Shown here one piece after another: positions 1 through 11,270 of a stretch of DNA of 64,000 nt (its first letter is position 1; the number at the start of each line of letters is the position of its first letter). This DNA is from Talpa occidentalis (lineage: Eukaryota; Chordata; Mammalia; Eulipotyphla; Talpidae), in the NCBI RefSeq assembly GCF_014898055.3, contig NW_023600993.1, positions 16,644,850-16,708,849 on the forward strand. Reading direction: 5' to 3'. The notes beneath the pieces were generated by a model that saw only the letters and a program-made list of their open reading frames with translations, was not told where the DNA came from and ran no database searches. Both the position numbers and the translations under genes were made by a program.

Positions 1-1204
1 CAAATTATATAGCAGATTTTGTTAGGACACTGGAATATCTGCAACAGCCAGGGAGAATGGACTCTTCCCTTGTAAAGCTTCCAGCAGATAAAGTAAATCT
101 TGGAAATAAATGATGATAATACAATTTTAAAAAATAAACAAAACTGACGTTTCTGCACAAAGCAGAAAGGGTGTATAGGTGCCCTCGGATTTCCTAAACA
201 ATTCACTCTATTGCCTGAGCCCATGTTATTTTGCATCATATGATTGTTGCCTCTGATCTTTAATTTTGTTGTGTGGGAGGAGCACAGACATGCCCATATT
301 TCAAATGATGAGATGATAATGATATATGGCAGCCATCATTAACAACAACAGAAAGAATGGGCTCTATGTTGCCAATCACATCAAAGAAAGTTAAGGAGAC
401 TTTGCCAGAGCTGAATCCCATAAGCTTTTGTGAGCCATAATGAGAACTTTAGGTGCTTAATTTGCTTTGTTGTAAAGCCCACATGTAATCTGGGAGTAGG
501 TTTCCTAATGTGAGGAAACATATGTGCAGTTTTAGTCATTTGACCTCTGAACACTTGGGAGATACGAGTAATTATCAAGAAGAATCTCTAGAGGTAGGGT
601 TATAACTTCATAAGGCAGGAGGTTTTGCTTTTTTAAAATAAAATGATCTTTGTAACATATGATGCGGACAATGCTATAAAGCGAGCTGATATCTGTGCCA
701 AAATCTTCCGAGGCTACAAGCCATGGACATTTCAGAATAAATCTACAGGGCAAGCAATGACCTCTTTTCGGTCAACTTTTGCATCTCAGAAGCAGGATTT
801 ATTTCTGTATTTTCCTATGTTCACATAAATAACACAAACAATGGAAACTATCGGCATTTACACATGAACATGACTTCAACCATGCCAAGATAGAATGATA
901 ATACTTATGAACCAATGGATTTTTATAATAAAGATATTCAGGGTAGGAGAGCTGGGAGAATCAGTGTCTCAAATCATAAAGTTCTCTATGGTATCTCCTA
1001 AATCTGTTATGTATATGTTTTTTATTTATTTACATTTGGCATTTAATATCAAATAACACTTTTTTCTTTAGGCATAATTGCCAGAACTCCTGGAGTGAAA
1101 GGATTAGGGATTAATATAAACCTGCTCCATAGGGGCCATTCAGATTCATCTCGTTCATTTGCCTGAATTGGGTGAATGCCCTTCCTTACTAGTCCAAGAA
1201 GGAA

Positions 1205-1514
1205 TTTAAAAAATAGTGCGGGGGGGGGGGGGGGGGGGGGGGGGGACGGGGGACGGGGGGGGGGGGGGACGGGGGGGGGCCTCCCCAGTGGCGCAGCAGT
1301 TGAGCGCAGGGTTGGGAAGCTGCTTGCAGCCTCTGCAGCACCAGTTCGATCCCTGGCTGCTCCCTGGCCACTGGAGAAGGGTCTCACATGGCTCGCTCTG
1401 GCTCTGGTGAATTCTCTCGCCCTCCTGTGCTTCTGACTGTACCCAGTGCTTGCATAAGTAAATAAAACAAATCTTTAAAATAAATAAATAAATAATTTTT
1501 TTTAAAAAATAGTG
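1205..1514 (+). mobile_element. tRNA-derived SINE, subfamily A, with poly-G head and perfect TSD
   Basis: The 14-bp duplication TTTAAAAAATAGTG sits at 1205-1218 and 1501-1514. Between them lie a G-rich tract (1219-1279) and a SINE body of about 220 bp. The body has an A-box-like TGGCGCAGCAGTTGAG, a B-box-like GTTCGATCCC, and an end in GTAAATAAA-type repeats. Subfamily A is defined here by GGCTCTGGTGAATTCTCTC and CTTCTGACTGTACCC near the 3' end. The poly-G lies inside the duplicated ends, so it belongs to the insertion or grew from its GGG head afterwards. Confidence 0.9.
1219..1279 (+). repeat. Poly-G tract interrupted by AC dinucleotides
   Basis: G runs of 26, 5, 14 and 9 bases are separated by three AC dinucleotides. 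The tract can form G-quadruplexes and creates artefactual proline-rich and glycine-rich ORFs on either strand. Confidence 0.95.
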
Positions 1515-1889
1515 GGTAATTATACACAATAATATTTAATAGAAGAGGATGAGGAAAACAGAGAAAGAAGAAAAATGCAAATAAAGCAGAAGATACAAAC
1601 AAATATAGGAGGTTAAATTACATTAAGTTTGCTAGAATTTCAAAATGCTGAATATAAGTGTTCTCACAGTGCAGGGATGGAACTGTGACAGATGATACAA
1701 AGCAATCACCAGACACAGGCAAATATATTACCAACATAATATAAAACCTGACAATGCCAAAATTAGAGACCCTTCCCATCTCAGTGCCTAGTAATGTAGT
1801 AATGATGTCCTCAAAAACATTTTATAAAAATATGATAGGTTTTATAAGGCTATGTCTAATAGCATCCTTATAGAAATCATACAAAGCAT

Positions 1890-2100
1890 TAAATGTAATA
1901 AACATTTATTGCATTATTCCTTTGTGCTGGTCACCTTATTAAATATTTTGTTATTATAGCCATGTTATGTAATAGGCATAAGTATTATTCTCTTTTGATA
2001 TATCTGGACATGACTCAGGAAAGTTAAGTAGATTGTCTGGAATCACTGGTCTTCCTGTGGTATGGACAGGATTCAAGTGGATGAGTCCGTATCAGGCCCT
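1890..2100 (-). repeat. MIR-like ancient SINE fragment
   Basis: Antisense MIR signature: an ATTTATTGC start, a GTGCTGG-like stretch, a GACTCAGGAAAGTTAAGTAGATTGTC core, and GGATTCAAGTGG near the end. It is strongly diverged. Confidence 0.5.
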
Positions 2101-2647
2101 AAGATGTTAGGTTTTAGGGGTTCCCATTGGTTAGATCAATTGTCATGCTATAAAAGCTTTTGTAAACGCAGAAATTCAGTGATATGGAGTTATGGGAACA
2201 TTTTTAATTATTATAGGTAGAAGCATAGTTTTTATATCAAGATTTGTGCTCCCCAAGAGACTAGAGTCATTAGGAACTCCTTAATTCTCTTGTAAGTCCT
2301 CCTTTGTGCAATGTAACTTTATAAAGTTCCCTCTAAGATAGGCATGCTGCAGTGTGGGTTTCCTGTATCTAGCTAACTTACTATGTGGGATTATTAGCTA
2401 TGAGCCAACTTCATTACAGGGCAAGATTATACAAATAATGAGCTTGAAATTAAGAAAATGCATATCTCTCTGGTGTCAGGAGGAAGAGATAAAGCACAGC
2501 ATCTTACTGAAGCAAGGTTGGCATTATACAATTAACAGGTTAAATAGAAAAGTCACCTGAATTCACACTGATGTATTCCAATGGATTTTGTTTATTATAA
2601 AACCTGATGTTTTCTCAATTAAAAAAAAAGAAATAAGTTGAATATTT

Positions 2648-2947
2648 TATATATTTACTTTTACTTTTTTTTTTAAGATTTACTTATTTATGCATACAAG
2701 AACTGGGGTATAGGCCAGAGGTGCACAGGGTGAGAGAATTCACCAGAGATAGAGTGGGGAGCAGAACAGGTGGAGCTATAGAAATACACTGCTGAGGGGA
2801 GCAGCTGGCAAGACAGGAGAGTTCTGCTGTTCCCGATATGGGTTAGTTCCCAGGTCGGGGATTGAACTCAGGCTGCAGTGGTGATAGCATGATAGTCTTG
2901 AGACTTAAGCCCTATGCCACTAGGGAAGCCCTATACATTTACTTTTA
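2648..2947 (-). mobile_element. tRNA-derived SINE, minus strand
   Basis: On the + strand the copy opens with a T-rich reverse-complemented tail (TTTAAGATTTACTTATTTATGC), then the conserved AATACACTGCTGAGGGGAGCAG block, and ends in GCCACTAGGGAAGCC, the inverted head. Flanks TATATATTTACTTTTA (2648-2663) and TATACATTTACTTTTA (2932-2947) are a 16-bp TSD with one mismatch. The promoter-half B-box region is degenerate, so this is an older copy. Confidence 0.88.
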
Positions 2948-5147
2948 AGTAACCATAAATGTTCATAAACCTTTAACTTGAACAATATTATTGGCAATAT
3001 CAATATTGATAATTATTAATGAATAAAAAGTTATTCAATGAGGATACCCCTCATTGTCAATGAAAGAAAAAAAATCATTTTTGATATTATAGTACTTAGA
3101 TGACAAAAGTAGAAATCTCTTTATAACATAATCATCATAGGCACAGGAATGTTGCAATTTTTTGGTAAGTATTTCAAGTGGCACAAGTTCCTCTGAATCA
3201 GGTACTCTACTGCCCTCTCATGGAGATTCTCTGAGTAGCTTGGAGAACAAGTAAATCAGCTCAAGGAAGATAAACAAAATTAATGTTCTTTAAATGAAGT
3301 CCATGGTGAGTAACAAAAAATTTTAAAACTCAGTGCTTTTTTTCTTCATCAAGATTGTTATGTTAGATTTACAACAAATGTCACAAAATATTTAGACAGG
3401 CACTTTCAATAATTTTAAAATACACATAGTACTCTTTCTTCATGATATGAGCAATGGGATTACTAATGCCCCTTATAGTTCTGAAATCCAATGAATACAA
3501 AATGTGCTATTATTTCCCCAAGAGGAGTATCTCAGATGACTGGAAAACAGCAAATAACTTCAGGTTGGTAAACTCTCCTAATGATAAATTGTTTTTGCTA
3601 TAATTGATAAATTTCTTTATGTACTAAGAGATAAGAAAACTTAGGAAATTGCAAATACAAGAAGGAATTCAAAATTGGTGCTCAGAGTAAGAGGAGGAAA
3701 GCAGAGTGAGAACCAGGTTGCTGCACTCAATGGTACAGGTGGCAGACTGCAAATTTCCAAAGGGTGTTGCATATGTATTTTTAAATGACAGCAGACAAGC
3801 AAATCATACCAACGGAGTCCTGAGGCTTTGAATTAAGAAATAAAATGATTTTCTCCCAATGACATGACTGCAAAATTTAAAAAAAATGAATTTTTACTGG
3901 TGTGGAAGTGTAGCTAGTGCACAGTTAGATCCAGCAGGGATGATAGGCTCATTATCCCTGAAGCACAGTATCTGAATTGATTTAGCACATCCTTAGCCAG
4001 TGGTAGAAGTTTTGGGTTTAGAGCTTCACAGGTCTCAGAAACATGACCTAAGTACTATTGTAACACTATTTCTTGGTTTATTCCAAAAGTAGAAATTTGA
4101 GCTTCTGACATGCACTTTCTAATTTTTTATAAAAGTTTTTAGAAACAGTTATACATCTTTCAGCTTTGTCAGCCTAATTGAAAATGTTTTCAGTTGTTTA
4201 TCACATGCACTATGTGACAGGTAATATGATCCAAGCCACAGGAAACCCTCACCTGCTATTTATATTGTTTCTTTTGGGGATTATCTAATTCTGAAAGAAC
4301 AGGCTAGTAAGTATTTGTATACAAATGAAGCAAGTCCAGCTTAACTGTTCTGCAGGAGCTGCAGAGCCCGCCAGGGAGATGTCAACCAGGGGCTGCCAAG
4401 AGGCCACCTGTCACATGACCTTTGCCACTGACCGCCTTCAGAAGGCTCTTGCTTGGGACTTAATATAAAATAAATACCTAAAGTCAACTGCTCAACATGG
4501 ATTAAGGATACAAGTCAACATCTCCATTGCTGCAAGGCTCAGTTGGAAGAAATATTAAACACACATAAAAGAAGATATTGACCTATGTCATATAGAAACA
4601 GACTACTCTAAAATTCTATTTTCTTGGCATATGAACTGAATTCATTCTAGAGCAATTTGCTTCCATTTTAATCATAAGCCATGTTTCATCTAGAATTTTT
4701 TTTCCTGGGGTGTATGATTTGTATGTGCATGCACCAATAAATTTTATTAATAATTCTCATTACATGTTATTGATTTATTCTGTTTCTTTGATTGCTTCTG
4801 TTTCTTCCTCCTCTGCTATGTTTTTAGAGTTGTCCTCTCCATTGAACCACTGTTTCTCCCTCAATAGCTTTGGATTATTTGCTCTTTCTCCAGGGAGTTA
4901 TGGTTCCTTCAGCCCTCATGAAGATAAGGTACTGTGGTTTTTCTCTGTCAGTGATGGACTGGAAGACAGACTGTATCTCCTCAACCCACTCCATGTGTTG
5001 TCACGGAATTTGTTGGGATGTCGGTGCTGTATCGTCTGTGAGGAGGTGTTCCATGAGTCTCTGTTAGTGACTTCAGCATCTACTGTGTACCCAGTACTGT
5101 GGTAACGAAAAAAAATTGTGAAGTATCTTCAGACATTCCAGAAAGGC
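2948..5147. other. AT-rich intronic sequence, nothing assignable
   Basis: No SINE, L1 or LTR match and no exon were recognised. A short GC-richer stretch around 4350-4450 stands out and is not identified. A 131-codon + strand ORF at 4710-5105 has no recognisable domain and no splice context, so it was not called. Confidence 0.4.
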
Positions 5148-5265
5148 TAGTGGCTCAGTCTTCTAGGGCTACCACAATAAATTACCACAAACAAGGTGAC
5201 TTAAGTAACAGTAATTTACTTCCCACAGTTCCTGAAGCTAAAAGTTCAAGATGACTGTGTTAGAG
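5148..5265 (-). mobile_element. MaLR (MLT1-like) LTR end, antisense
   Basis: The sequence TCTAGGGCTACCACAATAAA, continuing with TTACCACAAAC, GTGACTTAAGTAACAG and CACAGTTCCTGAAGCTAAAAG, is the reverse complement of the familiar MaLR 3' end. The same family occurs in sense at 61128-61425. Confidence 0.7.
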
Positions 5266-5463
5266 GTTTTGTTTCTCCTGCAGCAACTCTTCTTGTCTTG
5301 CTTAAATTTCCACTTTTATTTTCACTTTTATATTCCTAGGACATTACATAGAACTTCAAACAAACTGGCTCCTGAAAAGTATATGTTACATACGAGTGCA
5401 ATATTAGAAGCAGTGGCTCTTAAAGATGTGAGGGAGCTGTGAGCCCATCAATTTCTATACTCA

Positions 5464-5717
5464 AAAACCAAAATGTAGGGGCCTTCCTGGTGGCTAGGGG
5501 TTAAGTCTCAGTGTTATCATTGTTATGGGCTGAGTTGGATCCCCAGCCAGGTAGTTGACCCACATGGCACTCCTGTCTCATCTGTTGCTCCCCTCAGCAG
5601 TGTATTTCAGTAAATCTGCCTGTTCTGTTCCCCACTTTCTCTGGTGAATCCACTCATCCCCTGCACCTCTGGCCTACACCCCAGTTTTTCTATGCAAAAA
5701 AAAACACCAAAAATGTA
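5464..5717 (+). mobile_element. tRNA-derived SINE, subfamily B, A-rich tail
   Basis: The head is GGGGCCTTCCTGGTGGCTAG. The conserved CCCCTCAGCAGTGTATTTCAG block and the subfamily-B end CTCTGGCCTACACCCCAG follow, then poly-A. The flanks AACCAAAATGTA and ACCAAAAATGTA are an imperfect TSD. The tRNA-like region carries several changes. Confidence 0.85.
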
Positions 5718-5868
5718 CTACCAACTTTGTTTTCCTCTAACTAGGCCATCTTCAGTATCTGAAAACCCACTGAAAGTAACATATAGAAATGCAGTGTTGC
5801 TTTATATTAAAATTATTTTTCTTTAAAGAACTACCTGGCTGTTGTCCAGGGTGACAAACTGTTTCTTT

Positions 5869-6206
5869 AAAACAATGTGTTTTCGGGCCTCCCCTGGTGG
5901 CGCAGCAGTTGAGTGCTGGGCTGTGAAACTGCCTGCAGCCTCTGCAGTGCCAGTTCAATCCCCGGCCAAGGGCAAGGGTCCCACATGGCACGACAGACCT
6001 CTCCTGCCGCACCTGCTGCTCCCCTCAGCAGTGTATTTTGTCACTCTGCCTGTTCTGTTCCCTGCTCTGGCTCTGGTGAATTCTCTCACCTCCCGCACTT
6101 CTGACTGTACCCAGTGTTTGTATAAATAAATAAATAGATAGATAGATAGATAGATAGATGATAAATCTTTAATTAAAAAATAAATAAAATAAAACGATGT
6201 GTTTTC
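5869..6206 (+). mobile_element. tRNA-derived SINE, subfamily A, with (GATA)n tail
   Basis: TSD copies AAAACAATGTGTTTTC (5869-5884) and AAAACGATGTGTTTTC (6191-6206) differ at one base. The head GGGCCTCCCCTGGTGGCGCA and B-box-like GTTCAATCCCC are intact. The tail starts as (TAAA)n and has drifted into (GATA)n at about 6136-6160, then A-rich sequence. Confidence 0.92.
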
Positions 6207-6955
6207 ATTTCATTTCATGATCAGCTTCATCATTAATGCCAAACTCTAACCACAGAAAATTCAACCTTTTCCTTTTACCTGTTTCTGAGCACTCTGTGTC
6301 TCAGTGATCTGTAAATAATTGACCAGGCAAGCACTGAAGCACAGAGGCAAATAGATCAATACTTCTGCTGCAAGTGCTGACATCACAGAGAGAAGCCCTG
6401 CTTACCCTCATTTCCTACCACAGAGGACCTCATACATGAATCAATTCACAGTCTACAGCCCCCAGATTTAATTCAGCATGCATAATCAGCAACAATTGCT
6501 GAAGTCTTTGATTAAACTTTTAAATTGCCTCTTAATATGATGTAAATGGAAAAAGGTATTGATTAAAGAATCCTAAAATGGTAACCTATTCAGATGAGGG
6601 GAAAAAATGCTTTGAGTTGGTGAGCTTGCATGGCAATATGAAGCTTGTGAGCAACACACATAGGATTTTCAATGCACAAATGCAAAACAAGCAGTAAAAT
6701 TACCTTCTCATTATCATGTCCATGATCTTAAAAAAGCTCAGAGAAAGCGGTTGAATGATGTGGCCTTTATGTATAATGAAAAAATTATAAGATACCCTAC
6801 AAAATCTATAGACCTAAAGGTGACTTGATTTTCCCCTAGAAAATTCTTTAGTTTTTCTACTATAGTTGATTATGGACTTTACAGAATAATTAGTTGTAAA
6901 CATCATTTCCCAACAGAGTTCTCCTAAATAAAGTTATAACAATTATAGCTAATGG
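6207..6955. other. AT-rich intronic sequence, nothing assignable
   Basis: Single-copy-looking sequence with no coding signal, tandem repeat or recognised transposon. Confidence 0.35.
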
Positions 6956-6959
6956 ATTC

Positions 6960-8420
6960 TTTTCCTGCATGAGTTTATTAATTTACTCTAATCATTGTAC
7001 AAATGTTATTGTATATTCAATACTTTTCCTTGGGTTTTTCTAGGTATTAAAGATACAGCAACAAATAAAGCTTTGCTTTCATGGAGCTTAAAGTAGGGGA
7101 CAGAGAAAATAAATAAAATAACCAAGTAAAATATATAGTTTATTGAATGATGGTAAGTCCTATGAAGGGAAATGAGAAAAGAAATGCCACAATTTGATAT
7201 GGAAATTACTAAGTGACATTTTATTAAATGGTTAAATTGGTTAGTAAATGAGTCATGCAATATTCTTCCCTACTTACAGTAAAAATACTTTATGTAATTA
7301 GAGGCAACAGCAAGTGCAAAGACCCTGAGGTAAAACAAAGCTACTTTGCATCAGAGATGAGTAAGTAGGTTGCTATTGGTGAAGTTGAAAGGACCGAGAA
7401 ATGAAATAAGAAAGGTATTAGGGAATCAGATTATATAGAACTTTGGAGACCTGAGTTTTTATTCCAAGTACAATGGAAAGATACTGGATGATTTTTGAAC
7501 AGAGAAGGAACATAATCGGACTTCTGCTTTGATACAAACACTCTGGCTAATGAATTGAGAAAAGACTGTTGGGAGTTATTAGAATCATATAAATGGGATG
7601 AGATCGAATGAAATGGGATGGGTAGGATAAGATAATCCAATACAATCCAGTAAGAATTTTTCAAGAAGGTAGGTGAAACAGGGTTAAAGGGGGAAGACCA
7701 GGAGATAAGTTTTATACATTGTATTTGAGAGATTTATGTAGGGATGCATGGATGCATGTATTACATGTTAATGAAGATATTAAGTAATGATAGGCTATAT
7801 GAGTCTGGACTTCAGGGGAGGGATCTATACTAGAAATTCAATTTGGAAATCATCAGAGAATACTTAAAGTCATGACATCACCTTGATTAAATCACCAAGG
7901 AAATACAAAAGGAAAAAATAAGAGTCCCCATGGTTGGGCCAGGCAGCACTGCAACATTTAGAGGTCACAGAGGTAAGGATATAGTAAAAACAAGTCAGCA
8001 AAGATGTTGTCTGGAAGGTGTAAGAAAAACCAGGAGATAGTGACAGTCATCTTAGAGGAGGGAGTGATAAACTCCTAATAAGCCAGGTGAGATGACAATT
8101 GCAAGCTGACCTTTGGTTTTGTTGGTCATTAGTGACCTTGAACAACTTCAGTGAATAGGTGAAGGAAACAATGCTTGTTTGGAGAGGATTTAAGGAAAAC
8201 TTTGATGAGAGATATTGGAGATAGCTAGTATAAAAAGTTCCTTCAAGTTTTCCAATAAAGGGAAGGAAGTAAGTGGGGTTGAAAGTGGAGAGGGAAAAAA
8301 ATAAAGAGATTAATTTTAAAGATAAAAGAATTCATAGGCTGTTTGAATGCTGATGGGAAATGCCCATGAAAATGAATGTCAGAAGTGTTATTGGCCAATT
8401 ACTGCAAGACTGGCTGGTAT
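6960..8420 (-). repeat. Ancient interspersed repeat, L2-like in antisense
   Basis: The left part has antisense-L2 features: GTATTAAAGATACAGCAACAAATAAAG and CATGGAGCTTAAAGTAGGGGACAG. It continues with AGTGCAAAGACCCTGAGG and TTTTTATTCCAAGTACAATGGAAAG, phrases common in old mammalian repeats. No open frame remains. The right boundary is uncertain and the family name is from memory. Confidence 0.45.
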
Positions 8421-9680
8421 GAGGAAAGAGAACAGGATCTAAGGCACCAGGGGATGGCCATTGCCAAGAGAATAAATATTCACCAAGAGTCAGAAATGTG
8501 GACACACAATGTATGGAGATACAGATCCAGGGAGATAGGGAGATGACATAGGGAGGGTTCCTGGAAATTATTTCTTGATTGCTTTCATTTTCATAGTGAA
8601 ATAGAAACCCAAATCATCAGCCAAGAACAAAGATAGAAGGTTTTGATGAGAGGAAAATAAGAGTTACTTAGTGTACTGGGAGAGCAAATAATCTAGAGAA
8701 ATGCAATTTGGTTACCTGGCATTATTTAGAGCCCACTGAATGTCAATGCTCATGAATTTGAAATGAAGAGTCAATATGGCTGTCTGTGTGCATGTATAAA
8801 CATGTTTACCTGCATGGGTATGTTCTGAAATAGAGAGCTATGATGTTTAACTGGAGTTTACATTTTGTCTATCAAATGATAAAGGAGGATAAAGTTAAGG
8901 TTACATGCAAGAGAGATTATAATGATAAATATACAAAGTAAAATGGATACAAAGGAACTAAGAATAAGGTAGGATAAGTTTAAGTTAACATATGGTAAAA
9001 CCAATGCAATGGATTGCTTAACCTAAATGTATCTTAACATAAACCTCAATATATAACCAGAGTTCCCATTAAATGCATTTTCTGATCACATTCTTAAAGA
9101 TGTAGTATAAACAAATCACAGAGTAGCAATAACAATGAAATGGCTTTATTAATATTGCATTAACTTATTACCTAATGATTTAGTGTCTAGAAAAATTAAT
9201 ACTTTAGAAATTTAATAATTTACTTGCCATTAACAGTAACTCATCAAAGAGTTGCAATGTGTATTTACAATAATTTAGCAGTGATTTATTCCTATTCTGA
9301 AATTCTAGGAAATATACCTTGTGTAAAATGTTAAAGATATTCAACATTTAAGGGAAAGATTAACAAGCTTCAGCTATTCACTGAAAAATTATATTAACCT
9401 TACAAATGTATAACACAATAGACTCAGATTGTGAAATTATTGTGAGTCACTTTATTGTTCTTTTTTAAAATTAAAGAGTTAGACTAGAAAATCTCTATAG
9501 TCCCTCCAAGGACTAAAATTATAAATGCTTATGAAACCTTTTAAAAGGCTTATTAGCTGGAATTGCAGTTAATTTAGCTCTTTTAATTTTATAAAAGAGT
9601 GGTTAGTTTTATATAAATGATCTTTTGAAAAAAAATCCTCAAATATTCCCTTGCTGGCAGTCATAAACAGGATTTGAGTT
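8421..9680. other. AT-rich intronic sequence, nothing assignable
   Basis: No coding or mobile-element signature recognised. Confidence 0.35.
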
Positions 9681-9708
9681 GGTTTTTTTTTTTTTTTTTT
9701 TTTTTTGG
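9681..9708 (+). repeat. Poly-T tract
   Basis: An uninterrupted T run of about 25 bases. No SINE or L1 body abuts it that I can recognise. Confidence 0.9.
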
Positions 9709-9886
9709 CTTTGGGGAATATTTCATATCTTCAACATCCTTCTTTTTCTTCACCCCCACAAATAAAGTTCCCTTAATAACCTACTCAATATCATGAAAAT
9801 TCTGAGGTTCAACAAAGCAATTCAGCCAGACTCTGGAGGAGATTATTGAGCAAGGACTATACTGTGGGGTGTGCACATACATACAA

Positions 9887-9890
<4 letters not shown>

Positions 9891-9982
<92 letters not shown>

Positions 9983-9985
9983 GGG
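9891..9985 (+). repeat. Compound microsatellite (TG)n(AG)n
   Basis: (GT) repeats at about 9891-9917 switch directly to (GA) repeats at about 9918-9971, then an imperfect GAAAGAGAGAAAGG tail. The alternating RE-peptide ORFs over it are artefacts. Confidence 0.95.
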
Positions 9986-10729
9986 AGAAAAAGGTATTAT
10001 ACAAAAGCAGACAATCTATTCCAAAGCAGAATGATTAGTAAATCTGATATAGATAACATTTCTCACTTGAGACCAGATAAATTAACTATATCATACTCCA
10101 TTGCTCTTGCTAAGTACAACTAAAAACCCTGGACAAGAGACATAAAGAAACCATCAGGAAACGGAAAGAAAAAGAAGGAGAAGGCAGACTAAATTCAGAG
10201 CCCAGTACTCAAGGAATGGTCTTTCAGCCTCCCCCACCCTGCATTAACACAGAGGAGGCGGTAACTTCCCCTTCTTCACAGACTTCATAGTTGCAGGACT
10301 ATTGGGAAGAGACTGATCCAACATCCTCCCCACTGCCATCAATCTAGTAAATGACAGCAAGGACTAGTAGCCCCTCCTACCTATAGAGTGGAGGATTATG
10401 ATAGATGGCATTGCTGCTGAAAGGAATTCTTTATGCATTAAATCCATGTTGAAAACTGAATAGAATCTTTGGTAAACTACTGGAAGACAAAAAAGGGAAA
10501 AACAGAAAAAATATCAGAAAGAACAAGCAGAAAATGTGTAATTGAATGATATTTAAATAGTAAATATTAATTTCATTAAATGTAAGTGAATTAAACAAAT
10601 ACGGATTGTTGGAATGCATAAAAATAATTCTACTATACATTACCTTTAAAGAATGTCCTTTAAATATAATGATATAGGTAGTTAAAAGCATCAATGATGG
10701 ATAAAGAAAATGTGATATGTATGATATTT

Positions 10730-11270
10730 TTCCTTACACACATGCACATAGACCCCACAATGGAATATTATTTGGCTGTGAAAAATAGCATAACAACCTT
10801 AGTCAAAACCTTAGCACATTACACAAAATTTAACTGAAAATAGATCAAAAAGCCCAGTGCAAAATATAACACTGAAAAACTAATAGAAAAAAAAAAATAG
10901 GAGATACTTTTTGTTACTGGGGTTAGTGATGAGTTCTTAGTTATAATACCAAAAAGTACAATTCATAGAAATTCATTAAGTTGTGTGAAATAAAGTCATT
11001 ATGAAAACTTATATTATTCCATTTACATAATATTTTCAGTGGTGATAGCACAATTCTATATCCAGCCAGCAGTAGTGGTTATATGAGTTTATCCATGTGA
11101 CAAAATTTCATAGAACTATGTAAAGCAACAGGTAAATTAGAGAATGTTTGTAATTTATAGCATATAAAAGTCAACTTACTGGCATTGTTAAAATATTGTG
11201 ATTGTATAAGATGATATGATTGAATAAGAGGTGCCTAGAACTGTAAAATTTTGCAACATCTAAAAAGCCT
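10730..11270 (+). mobile_element. Old LINE-1 3' fragment
   Basis: ACAATGGAATATTATTTGGC, continuing with TGTGAAAAA, encodes the L1 ORF2 C-terminal motif (TMEYYLAVK). Downstream are diverged L1 3' UTR-like phrases such as GAGATACTTTTTGTTACTGGGG and CCATGTGACAAAATTTCATAG. There is no young tail or TSD. Confidence 0.6.

Noticed and set aside
1049..1529. Proline-rich and glycine-rich ORFs on both strands
   Set aside because: They arise from the poly-G tract and the SINE; there is no conserved domain or splice context.
4710..5105. 131-codon + strand ORF
   Set aside because: Serine/leucine-rich translation typical of AT-rich non-coding DNA; no homology recognised and no flanking splice sites judged convincing.
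9846..10123. ORFs encoding long alternating Arg-Glu runs
   Set aside because: They are translations of the (TG)n(AG)n microsatellite in several frames.
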